From: Candidatus Eiseniibacteriota bacterium | Lineage (GTDB): Bacteria; Eisenbacteria; RBG-16-71-46; CAIMUX01 | Direction of reading: 5' to 3' | Length of the DNA stretch: 64,000 bases | Assembly (NCBI GenBank): GCA_020633975.1 | Contig: JACKCR010000003.1 | Span: forward strand, 386,851 to 450,850 | Shown: positions 17,911 through 25,766 of the stretch, in pieces | Position numbering within the stretch: position 1 is the first letter of the stretch | Layout: each line of letters begins with the position of its first letter | Made by a program: the position numbers and the translations under genes | The notes under the pieces: generated by a model | Databases searched by the model: none | What the model was told of the DNA's origin: nothing | The model's input: only the letters and a program-made list of their open reading frames with translations

Positions 17911-19431
17911 CTACTCACCGACCCAGAAGTCGATGTCCCGAGCGGCTTTGCCTTCAGCCAGCACGAGCGGAGTGGCGTCCTCGAATGAAGTCACTCCCGG
18001 ATACCAGAGGTCGATCATCTCGCCGAGCCACCTGGTGCGGAATCGGCACCAGTACGTACCGGACTCGAGCCCGTCGACAACGAAACGGCCGTCTCCCCCA
18101 CCGAGTAGAGTGAACCCACAGTCGGGTGTCAGATCCGGGTCGGAGTACACGAACACATTGCCCGCCGCCCCTACCTCGCCGCCTGAGTAGCGAACGTGCC
18201 CCTCGATCTTCGCGGCCTCCCGCAGGTCGAACCGGAGCCGGCGCGAAGTGGGATCGCCCGTGATATCGACGACCAAGGCATCGTCTTCGGAGTTGGCATA
18301 GGGATACCAGGTGGGAAGCCAGGTACGACCACACTCTGACCTCGGCTCGATCTCGATCCGGTAGGACCCGAACGGAACGAGACCGACGGAAGGCTCAGGA
18401 TAGTGGCGCAGAATCCGAGGGATCGGGTCGCTACCACCCACGGGGTAGAACCACAACCTCGCCGACGCGTCGTCCTGCCAGTCGGGCAGATCCGTCTCGA
18501 TCACGACGTCCCAGTTCGTCGTCGAGAGTTCGGTCGTCGTCCCTCGCGTCACTTCGATGTCCTCGTATCCCGGTACCTCGGTGAGTTCTATCGATCCAGA
18601 CGTCTCGAAGAGCAGAGCGTCGATCCGTCCCTCGCAGTAGAGCGGAATGCTGACATCCGGATCGATTCCAAGATCGTAGACACCGAGAGGAAAGTCATCA
18701 CCCTGGAGCCGCAGGGACAGTGCCGCCCCACCTTCGAACCGGCAGTGGAGTCGGGCCGGCGACGACAGATCGAGGTCCAGTTCCGTCTGCTCTTCCGGCG
18801 CGACGAGGATAGGCGTCGCCACGGACGGATCCTGCGTGCCCGGGTAGTACACGGGGAAGTCAGGGTTGAGGAGGACGAGCTGCTGCTCACCCATCGGCAC
18901 GCACGGGTCGAAGAGGAGCGCTTCGCCGTTCGACACTGTCGCCCGCACTGCATCGGAGTCTCCGCTGAGCAGACGGACCACGTCCCCTTCCCACTCCTCC
19001 GGGGCCTGCACGTGAACGCGTACCGAACCGAGTTGAACGTCGATCCGCTTCGAGGGTTCCCGCACCCCGATCTCGATGCCACGAACGTCGTCGTGGTAGG
19101 AGACTTCGGACTCACCGACGTAGAAGATCCTCTGCAGGTCCGCGTACCGGATGTCCAGCTCGAGCTGGAAGACACCGGGAGGAAGAGAGGCGGAGAACGT
19201 CCCGTCGTCTTCTACCTCAACGAAGTGAGAGCCAGCCGAGGAGATGGCGGTCATGCTGACATAGAACGGTGCCTCCACGAACGTGACGGATCCGCGGATC
19301 GCCGGAGTGTAGCGAGGGCCGGTCGGATCATCGCTGCACGAACTCGATCCGACCGCGCACACAAACGCCACGAGGACGAAGAGCCCCCGGAGAATCGCGC
19401 CATTCCGTCGCACGCTGCCCACTCCAAACAT
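17911..19431 (-). CDS. Large putative lipoprotein with carboxypeptidase-regulatory-like beta domains
   Basis: A 506-aa exported lipoprotein. The signal peptide ends with VGSSSCSDDPTGP (Cys about 32), a sequence style common in FCB-group lipoproteins. The rest is nearly all beta-strand. Segments such as IRGSVTFVEAPFYVSMTAI (about 44-62) and EGHVRYSGGEVGAAGNVFVY with GDGRFVVDGLESGTYWCRF near the C-terminus match the transthyretin-like carboxypeptidase-regulatory (CarboxypepD_reg) fold. There are no catalytic motifs. It lies 6 bp downstream of a second lipoprotein with a similar plan (19438-21084), so both are probably co-transcribed. Function is unknown; it may be a cell-surface scaffold or sugar-binding protein. 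Confidence 0.82.
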   Translation of the reverse strand: MFGVGSVRRNGAILRGLFVLVAFVCAVGSSSCSDDPTGPRYTPAIRGSVTFVEAPFYVSMTAISSAGSHFVEVEDDGTFSASLPPGVFQLELDIRYADLQRIFYVGESEVSYHDDVRGIEIGVREPSKRIDVQLGSVRVHVQAPEEWEGDVVRLLSGDSDAVRATVSNGEALLFDPCVPMGEQQLVLLNPDFPVYYPGTQDPSVATPILVAPEEQTELDLDLSSPARLHCRFEGGAALSLRLQGDDFPLGVYDLGIDPDVSIPLYCEGRIDALLFETSGSIELTEVPGYEDIEVTRGTTTELSTTNWDVVIETDLPDWQDDASARLWFYPVGGSDPIPRILRHYPEPSVGLVPFGSYRIEIEPRSECGRTWLPTWYPYANSEDDALVVDITGDPTSRRLRFDLREAAKIEGHVRYSGGEVGAAGNVFVYSDPDLTPDCGFTLLGGGDGRFVVDGLESGTYWCRFRTRWLGEMIDLWYPGVTSFEDATPLVLAEGKAARDIDFWVGE

Positions 19432-19437
19432 CTGGAC

Positions 19438-21084
19438 CTACCTTCGCTGCAGCCGGATCTCGAGATCGTGGATCTTGTCACCCTCGTGGACCGTGAGTGC
19501 CCCGGCGTCTTCGGAGTACTCGGCGCTTGGCCACCAGGTGTCTCGATACTCCCCATCGAAACCCACCCGGATCACGATCTTGCAATCCCCCGGCGGAACT
19601 CCGGATATCGAGAAGCCGCCGTCGGAGTCGAACGAACTCGCCTCGACTTCGATCGGCCCCCAACGAGCGACATCGTGAAAGACTTGGACCGAAATCGAAC
19701 TACCCTGACTGACCAAAGTCGGCAGCGTCTCGCCATCGCTTCCGACCACACGCCCGCGCAACGTACCTCCGGCAACAGCGTCGAGCCACACGATCATCGG
19801 CTCCCCCGGCGCCAGCTCGAGAGCCTCTCGCTGCCATGGGATCAAGACGCCCGGCCAGTAGCTCTTGAGACTCGGGGAGGCGTACACCGACGTGTCGAGG
19901 TGCACGCGTCGAGCCGTACTCGCCGCGCGAAAGAGGAGACGCGCTCCGTGAGGAGCGTCTCCATTCCAGGTCGCGGTCTCATAGGCGGACTGGTAGGAGG
20001 AGGACGCCTCCACGATACGTGGGCAGAAGCGAAAGCAACCGGAGTCACGAACTTCCAGGTATTGGAAGTCCAAATGCACCGACACGGTGTCGCCCGGCAC
20101 GGTCTGGAAGTCGGGGATCCGGACTCGAGACTGGGTGCTGGCCGTTTGCTCGGGGGATGTCCAGGTGAGATCCGCGAGGATGTCGATCGGCTCTCCTACG
20201 GTCATTCCGTCCAGAACGACGCGATCTCCGGTGCCCGATGGAAGGGGGTCCCCCGAAACTCCCGAACTCAGTGTGTAGCTACAGGTCCAACCCTCCGGGA
20301 GCGGAGCGCTCCAGGTCACTTCCAAGTGCCCCGCGGGAATGAGTGAGAACTGGCGCCGTTGGACCGGTGTCGGGGGAATGGAGAGTGGAACGGCGTGCTC
20401 AGCCGTCGGGCTCCCGGGGAACCAGGTCCGTACGTACTCGGAGCCTTCCGTCGGAACGAATACGAGTTGGTCGTAGGTACCCACAGCGAGTTCACCCAGG
20501 AGGACTCCGTGCTCGATCGGAATCGACCTAGGGCGGAACGAGCGACTTACAGCATTGAGATAGAACCTGCCGTGAATCTCGTCGGGATCGAGAAGCTCTC
20601 CCGTGACGCTGTCACGCAGCTCCAATTCGACTCCAGCACAGTGACCTTCGATCACCCGGTCCTCACCGGGGTCCAGGTGGATCACGCTCTCCCAATCGAG
20701 GAGAACGTCCCCCTGCTTCGAGAGGTATCCCACTTCCGGAAGCTCGAACACGTAGTCGCCAGGGGCGAGGTAGAGATCCGCGATTCCAGCCTCGATCGTG
20801 GCTTCGACGGGAAAGCCTGGCGCCGTTGGGACGTACGGCCGGACCCTGATCGACGTATCGAAAGCGGTGGAGTCCGCCCTGGTGAGGAGAAGATGGACCC
20901 AGGCCTGATCGGAGCGGGACTTCGTCGGCTCATCGCCGCAAGAGCTGACGAGAAGGGCGATGACAGCCAGGAGGACCAGGGGGACAGGAACACGACGTAT
21001 CGGAGACCTCGGTTCAGTGTGGCGGCCGACGCGAGGTCTCATCGAGGGTCGCGGTCTGTGGAAGGCAGCGGGAACGCGTCGCAT
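19438..21084 (-). CDS. Large putative lipoprotein, related in plan to its downstream neighbour
   Basis: A 548-aa exported lipoprotein. A long basic N-terminus precedes the hydrophobic segment VPLVLLAVIALLVSSC and the lipobox Cys (about 50), then GDEPTKS. The body is beta-rich, with repeated adhesion-like modules. The C-terminal unit (about 440-545) has GGTLRGRVVGSDGETLPTLV and GGFSISGVPPGDCKIVIRVG, the CarboxypepD-regulatory-like pattern also seen at the end of the next gene. Start ATG 21084 has GGGAGGG eight bases upstream; ATG 21042 is an alternative closer to the signal peptide. It is the first gene of a probable two-gene unit. Function is unknown. Confidence 0.8.
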   Translation of the reverse strand: MRRVPAAFHRPRPSMRPRVGRHTEPRSPIRRVPVPLVLLAVIALLVSSCGDEPTKSRSDQAWVHLLLTRADSTAFDTSIRVRPYVPTAPGFPVEATIEAGIADLYLAPGDYVFELPEVGYLSKQGDVLLDWESVIHLDPGEDRVIEGHCAGVELELRDSVTGELLDPDEIHGRFYLNAVSRSFRPRSIPIEHGVLLGELAVGTYDQLVFVPTEGSEYVRTWFPGSPTAEHAVPLSIPPTPVQRRQFSLIPAGHLEVTWSAPLPEGWTCSYTLSSGVSGDPLPSGTGDRVVLDGMTVGEPIDILADLTWTSPEQTASTQSRVRIPDFQTVPGDTVSVHLDFQYLEVRDSGCFRFCPRIVEASSSYQSAYETATWNGDAPHGARLLFRAASTARRVHLDTSVYASPSLKSYWPGVLIPWQREALELAPGEPMIVWLDAVAGGTLRGRVVGSDGETLPTLVSQGSSISVQVFHDVARWGPIEVEASSFDSDGGFSISGVPPGDCKIVIRVGFDGEYRDTWWPSAEYSEDAGALTVHEGDKIHDLEIRLQRR

Positions 21085-21231
21085 CCGGATGTCCCTCCCG
21101 TGGCATCGAACTCCGCTGCTTCGTCAGCTTCGCTCGCAACCGCCAAGGGAGGGATCCTATCACACTTCTACAGAGGACGCAGACAGACGGCGGCTCCGAC
21201 GATGGGCTCCTCATCAGCCTTTCGAGCCGGA

Positions 21232-22314
21232 TCACCCGTTCGTCTTCGCGAACCCCTCCATGAAGTCGACGAGTGCCTGTACACCGGCCTTCTCCATCGC
21301 GTTGTAGATCGACGCGCGACAGCCACCGACGGAACGATGTCCCTTCAGCCCGGAGAGGCCCGCGGCCTTGGCTTCCGCTACGAACTTCGCCTCGAGTTCT
21401 TCGGTCGGGAGACGGAAGACGACGTTCATGAAGCTCCGGCTGCCCTTCTCGACGGGACAACGGTAGAAGTCACCATGCGCTTCGATCGCGGAGTAGAGGA
21501 GGTCGCCCTTCTCGCGGTTCCGCCTCTCCATCGCCTCGAGCCCACCCTCGGCCTTCACCCAGTCGAGCACGTTCCGCACGATATAGATCGCGAAGGTCGG
21601 CGGGGTGTTGTAGAGGGAGTTGTTCTCGGCGTGGATGCCGTATTTGAAGATCGTCGGAATGTCCTGATTGGCCTTCTCCAGCCATGACTTCCGGAGCAGA
21701 ACCACGGTGACACCCGCCGGGCCGATGTTCTTCTGCGCACCGGCGTAGATCATGTGGAACCGGTTCGCGTCGAACGGCTGCCAGAGGAAGTCGGACGACA
21801 TGTCACAGACGAGCGGAGTCGACCCACAGTCCGGAATCTCGTAGTACTGCGTTCCCTTGATCGTGTTGTTCGACGTGAAGTGGACGTAGGCGGCGTTCGG
21901 ATCGAGGTCGAGTCCGTCCTTCCGAACGACCGACGTGAAGTCCGGCCCTGCCGTGCCCGCCTCGCGCGCGTTCCCAAGCACCTTCGCCTCGGCCAAAGCC
22001 TTCTTCGACCAAACGCCGGTGTTGACGTAGTCCGCCGATCCGCCGGCCGGAAGGAAGTTCATCGGGAGGACTGCGAACTGCTGGGACGCGCCGCCCTGGA
22101 GGAAGAGCACGGTGAAGTCGTCGTCGAGCTTCAAGAGCTGACGGAACGAGTCCGCCGCTTCGTTGTGGACCTGGTCGTACTCCTTGGACCGGTGGGACGT
22201 CTCCATGATCGACATCCCGGTACCCGCCCAGTCGAGCATTTCCTTCTGCGCGCGCTCGAGCGCGGAGACGGGAAGCGTGGCCGGACCCGCGGAGAAGTTC
22301 CAAATGCGAGCCAT
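21232..22314 (-). CDS. serC: Phosphoserine aminotransferase
   Basis: Class V PLP-dependent aminotransferase converting 3-phosphohydroxypyruvate and glutamate into phosphoserine in serine biosynthesis. It can also act in pyridoxine synthesis. It is 360 aa, the normal length. Signatures are NFSAGPATLPVSALERAQKE at the N-terminus, GTGMSIMETSHRSKEY, FLQGGASQQFAVLPMNFL (PLP phosphate), CDMSSDFLWQPFD (Asp to the PLP ring) and YAGAQKNIGPAG with the Schiff-base Lys at 195. The start is ATG 22314 with AGGAGG ten bases upstream. serA and a DUF1015 gene lie upstream on the same strand, forming a serine cluster. Confidence 0.97.
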   Translation of the reverse strand: MARIWNFSAGPATLPVSALERAQKEMLDWAGTGMSIMETSHRSKEYDQVHNEAADSFRQLLKLDDDFTVLFLQGGASQQFAVLPMNFLPAGGSADYVNTGVWSKKALAEAKVLGNAREAGTAGPDFTSVVRKDGLDLDPNAAYVHFTSNNTIKGTQYYEIPDCGSTPLVCDMSSDFLWQPFDANRFHMIYAGAQKNIGPAGVTVVLLRKSWLEKANQDIPTIFKYGIHAENNSLYNTPPTFAIYIVRNVLDWVKAEGGLEAMERRNREKGDLLYSAIEAHGDFYRCPVEKGSRSFMNVVFRLPTEELEAKFVAEAKAAGLSGLKGHRSVGGCRASIYNAMEKAGVQALVDFMEGFAKTNG

Positions 22315-22471
22315 CTTCTAGTACCTCCTGAATCGCCTCGCCCACGCGAGGCTTGGAACCCTGTGCAATGTGCGGACGCCTACGGGCTCTCGGGCACATC
22401 GGCGCACCGCATCAATACCTACGCCTCGTGCGCACCCGCGGCCACTCGAGCACGGGTGCCGGAACGCTCCC

Positions 22472-23353
22472 TTACGCGCTGTGCGAAACGAAGTCGCGAA
22501 TGATCCGGACGACCACGTCCCCGATCCTGAGCATGTTCTCGTCCGACGACGCCCCGATGTGCGGCGTCATGACGACGTTCGGTGCGGTGAGGAGCGGGCT
22601 GTCGTTCGCCGGCGGGTCTGAGTACCACACGTCGGTCGCGTAGCTCCGCACCTTTCCCGACTCGAGGGCGGCCGTGAGGTCGACCTCGTTGACGATCTTC
22701 CCGCGAGCGGTGTTGACGAGAATCACGCCGTCCTTCATCCGCGCGATCGTCTCGGTGCGGATGATGTTGCGGGTCGTGTCGGTGAGCGGCGCATTGATCG
22801 AGATGTAGTCGGAGCGGGTGAGCAGCTCCTCGAACGACACCATCTCGGCGTGCTCATGCGTCGCCTTCTGCGGGTCGTTCGCGATCACGGTCATGCCGAA
22901 CGCCTTGGCGCGCTTCGCGACTTCGGTGCCGATGTTGCCGACACCGATCATGCCGAGAGTCTTGCCGAGGAGCTCGGTGCGCCCGAGTTCCTTCTTCAGC
23001 CACTTGCCTTCCTTCATACCCATGTGGCCTTCGACGATCCGCGTCGGAACGGCGATCATGAGTGCGAAAGCGAGTTCGGCCACGGCTACTGCAGAGGCTT
23101 CAGCCGTGTTGAAAACCTGGATGCCCTTGGACTTCGCGTACTCGACGTCGACATTGTCGAGACCGACGCCGCCCCGGATGATGAGCTGGAGCTCGGGCGC
23201 CTGGTCGATGTACTCGCGGTCACAGGTCGTCTTGGACCGGATGAGGACGACGTTAGCCGTCGATTGCTGACTCTTGTCGTTCGTGACTTCGCCGAACTCC
23301 TCGAGCTTCTTCGGGAGCGAGGCGTCGAATGAATCGGAGAGAAGGATCTTCAT
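22472..23353 (-). CDS. serA: D-3-phosphoglycerate dehydrogenase, short form
   Basis: NAD-dependent oxidation of 3-phosphoglycerate to 3-phosphohydroxypyruvate, the first committed step of serine synthesis. At 293 aa it is the short form, without the C-terminal ASB/ACT domains that give serine feedback control. The Rossmann motif GMIGVGNIG (about 143-151), substrate Arg in LIIRGGVGLDNVD, the NTARGKIVNEVDL segment and the catalytic His in MTPHIGASSDE are all present. The start is ATG 23353 (MKILLSD) with AAGGAG upstream. The ten-residue longer frame is unlikely. It sits 31 bp downstream of the DUF1015 gene and 157 bp upstream of serC. Confidence 0.96.
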   Translation of the reverse strand: MKILLSDSFDASLPKKLEEFGEVTNDKSQQSTANVVLIRSKTTCDREYIDQAPELQLIIRGGVGLDNVDVEYAKSKGIQVFNTAEASAVAVAELAFALMIAVPTRIVEGHMGMKEGKWLKKELGRTELLGKTLGMIGVGNIGTEVAKRAKAFGMTVIANDPQKATHEHAEMVSFEELLTRSDYISINAPLTDTTRNIIRTETIARMKDGVILVNTARGKIVNEVDLTAALESGKVRSYATDVWYSDPPANDSPLLTAPNVVMTPHIGASSDENMLRIGDVVVRIIRDFVSHSA

Positions 23354-23384
23354 TTTTGTCTCCTTGGAAATCGAACCGGGCACT

Positions 23385-24659
23385 CTAGTCCGTGAGTGGT
23401 CTCACGATCAAGCCGGACCGGAGTTTCGGCTCGAACCAGGTCGACTTCGGGGGCATCACCTGCCCGGCGTCGGCCACGGCGAATAGATCTGCGATCGACG
23501 TCGGGTAGAGCGCGAAGGCGACTTGGAACTCTCCCGAGTCCACTCGCTTCTCCAGCTCCACCAGTCCACGCATTCCTCCGACGAAGTCGATCCGTTCGTC
23601 GGAGCGCGGGTCCCCGATCCCGAGGATCGGGGCGAGGAGGTTGTCCTGGAGGACGGCCACGTCGAGCCGAGCCACCGGGTCGTCTGGCCACGTGCCGGGA
23701 CGAGCGTCGAGGTGATACCAGCGGCCGCCCAGGTACATGAGGAACGACTTCGCGCGTCCGGGCCGCAGAGGGTCGTGAAGGATGTCGGTCTTGCTCGCCT
23801 TTGCGTCACCGAGCGGCTCGACCGTGAACTTGGTCCCGATCTGCGCGAGCAGTTCCGTCTCGGAGTGACCGTTCAGATCTCGGACGATCCGGTTGTAGTC
23901 CAGGATCATCATCTGGTCGTCCGGAAAGATCATCGAGAGGAAGAAGTTGTAGGGTTCTTCCCCCGTGTGCTTCGGGTTCGCAGCGCGGCGGGCCTGACAG
24001 ACACGCGTCGCGGCAGCCGAGCGGTGGTGGCCGTCGGCTACGTAGAGATCGTCGATCTCGGAGAACGCGCGGACCAACGTGTCGCGCTCGGCGTCCTCGT
24101 CCACCACCCAAACGGTGTGTCGGATGCCGTCCGGTGCGACGAAGTCGTAGACCGGAGCATCTTCAGTCAGTCGAGCCACGTGGGCATCGATCTCGGGCCG
24201 CGCCTTGTAGGTGAGGAAGACGGGGCCAGTGTTGGCATCGAGCGCGTCGATGTGACGGGTCCGGTCGTCTTCCTTCTTCTGACGCGTGTGCTCGTGCTTC
24301 TTGATCCGCCCCGTCTCGTACTCCTCGACGCTCGCTCCCACCGCGATCCCCGTCTGGACGTGATCGCCCATCACTTGGCGGTAGAGGTAGAGGGCGGGCT
24401 TCTCCTCACGGAGGTAGACGCCGTCTTCGATGAGACGCCCGAGGTTCTCGGCGCCCTTCGCGTAGACCTCGGGAGCGTAGGGATCGGTGTCCTGAGGCAG
24501 GTCGATCTCCGGCTTGTTCACATGGAGAAAGGAGACGGGGTTGCCGTCTGCCATGACGCGCGCTTCGTCACTCGAGAGCACGTCATATGGAGGGCTCGCG
24601 ACCTTGGCGGCGAGCTCTGGATAGGGCCTCAAGGCTCGAAAGGGGCGGATGCGTGCCAT
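23385..24659 (-). CDS. DUF1015 family protein in serine-biosynthesis cluster
   Basis: A 424-aa cytosolic protein of the uncharacterised DUF1015 family. Signatures are the N-terminal IRPFRALRPYPELAAKVASPPYDVLSSDEAR and PVSFLHVNKPEIDLP, then KHEHTRQKKEDDRTRHIDALDANTGPVFLTY, and the IDDLYVADGHHRSAAATRV motif (about 213-231) that suggests an active or binding site. The biochemical function is unknown. I recall this family next to serA/serC in other bacteria, and here it is the first gene of the serine cluster, which supports a role in phosphoserine or serine handling (inference). The start is ATG 24659, with AGGGAG upstream. A much longer open frame to 26852 is antisense to other genes. Confidence 0.9.
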   Translation of the reverse strand: MARIRPFRALRPYPELAAKVASPPYDVLSSDEARVMADGNPVSFLHVNKPEIDLPQDTDPYAPEVYAKGAENLGRLIEDGVYLREEKPALYLYRQVMGDHVQTGIAVGASVEEYETGRIKKHEHTRQKKEDDRTRHIDALDANTGPVFLTYKARPEIDAHVARLTEDAPVYDFVAPDGIRHTVWVVDEDAERDTLVRAFSEIDDLYVADGHHRSAAATRVCQARRAANPKHTGEEPYNFFLSMIFPDDQMMILDYNRIVRDLNGHSETELLAQIGTKFTVEPLGDAKASKTDILHDPLRPGRAKSFLMYLGGRWYHLDARPGTWPDDPVARLDVAVLQDNLLAPILGIGDPRSDERIDFVGGMRGLVELEKRVDSGEFQVAFALYPTSIADLFAVADAGQVMPPKSTWFEPKLRSGLIVRPLTD

Positions 24660-24962
24660 GCTGTCTCCCTCTGAGTCGTTCTGTTCGGATCCGGCGCAGC
24701 CGATGCGGACCGCGACCGAAGTCCGGTGGTGCTTCCCACACGTCGTCGATTCCACCAAGGTGAGAGATTGGCACGGGCAAGTCGGAGGGACCACTGCGGG
24801 TTTCCCGCAAGAGGCCGTGCTGGTTCTGCGTATCCCACGCAGGCGACCAGGACGCGCGTAACTGTCCGGATGGCTTATATTTATGCGATCCTCATGGCCT
24901 CGGTCGGCCCGACGCTCACACAGAACTCGACGACGCCGACGGATTCGCTCATTGTCCGGCTC
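24660..24962. other. Divergent spacer between DUF1015 and HAD genes
   Basis: About 300 bp. Apart from possible upstream start codons for the HAD gene (ATG 24870 and 24894), I see no separate gene. A short AT-rich stretch TTATATTTATG (24874-24884) is the most promoter-like part, but I could not pair it with a good -35 element. Confidence 0.35.
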
Positions 24963-25700
24963 ATGTCTCCCAAGCCACCGAAAGCCGTCCTCTTCGATCT
25001 CGATGACACCCTGTTCGACCACCGCCGCAGCGCGAGAGGCGCGGTCGAAGCGATCCGGCGTATCGAACCGGCTCTGGCGAGTGCGTCCGACGAGGAGGTG
25101 AACCAGGCCAACCGAGAGATCCTCGAGGAGATCCACCTCCGCGTCTTGAGTGGCGAGATCGACGTCGACCAAGCGAGAGAAGAGAGGATGTTCCGACTCC
25201 TCGAGCGGTTCGGCGGGAGTGCAACCCAAGCGGATGCGGTCCGGTTGGCGTTCCACTACAGGCAGGCGTACCAAGGCATCCGCGAGGTCGTGCCCGGCGC
25301 GCATGCGCTGCTCGCAGAGCTGAGACACCGGAACTACCGGCTCGCCGTCGTGACGAACAACATGACGGCGGAGCAAGAAGAGAAGATGCGCACGCTCCGG
25401 CTCTCGTCGCTCGTCGACGAGCTGGTCGTGTCCGAAGCGATCGGAGTCTCGAAGCCCGATGCGAAGATCTTTCGGGTGGCGTTGGAGTGGCTGGGCGTGA
25501 GGCCTGAACAGACGGTGATGGTCGGAGACTCCTGGAGTTCGGACATCGTCGGAGCGGTCGGCGTGGGCATCCCCGCGGTCTGGTACAACCCGCTTCGACA
25601 CGAAGTCCCCGACACCACGTTGCCGCTCGCCGGGCAGATCCACGCGCTCGAGCCGACCACGGAGATCGCGGACACGATCCAGCAGGCACTCGAACCGTAG
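24963..25700 (+). CDS. HAD superfamily hydrolase (subfamily IA, phosphatase-like)
   Basis: A 245-aa cytosolic phosphatase-type HAD enzyme. Motif I is AVLFDLDDTLFD, with nucleophile Asp12 and acid/base Asp14. A helical cap domain (about 18-105) follows. Motif II is LAVVTNN, motif III is the Lys in GVSKPDAKIF, and motif IV is VMVGDSWSSDIVGA. The layout matches YjjG/phosphoglycolate-phosphatase-like members, with no specific substrate readable. I chose ATG 24963 because family members begin a few residues before motif I, although no good Shine-Dalgarno site precedes it. ATG 24870 or 24894 are possible earlier starts. It lies opposite the serA/serC cluster, which lacks a recognised serB. Confidence 0.88.
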   Translation: MSPKPPKAVLFDLDDTLFDHRRSARGAVEAIRRIEPALASASDEEVNQANREILEEIHLRVLSGEIDVDQAREERMFRLLERFGGSATQADAVRLAFHYRQAYQGIREVVPGAHALLAELRHRNYRLAVVTNNMTAEQEEKMRTLRLSSLVDELVVSEAIGVSKPDAKIFRVALEWLGVRPEQTVMVGDSWSSDIVGAVGVGIPAVWYNPLRHEVPDTTLPLAGQIHALEPTTEIADTIQQALEP

Positions 25701-25766
25701 CGCTCGCTCGTTGCGTCGACTACTCTTCGGTCTGCCGGAGCGGAGGTCCCGAGAACGAAACAAGGC

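Noticed and set aside
18403-20346. 647-codon plus-strand open frame across the two lipoprotein genes
   Set aside because: Antisense shadow of the GC-rich lipoprotein genes. Its translation is Arg/Val/Asp-rich without any family motif.
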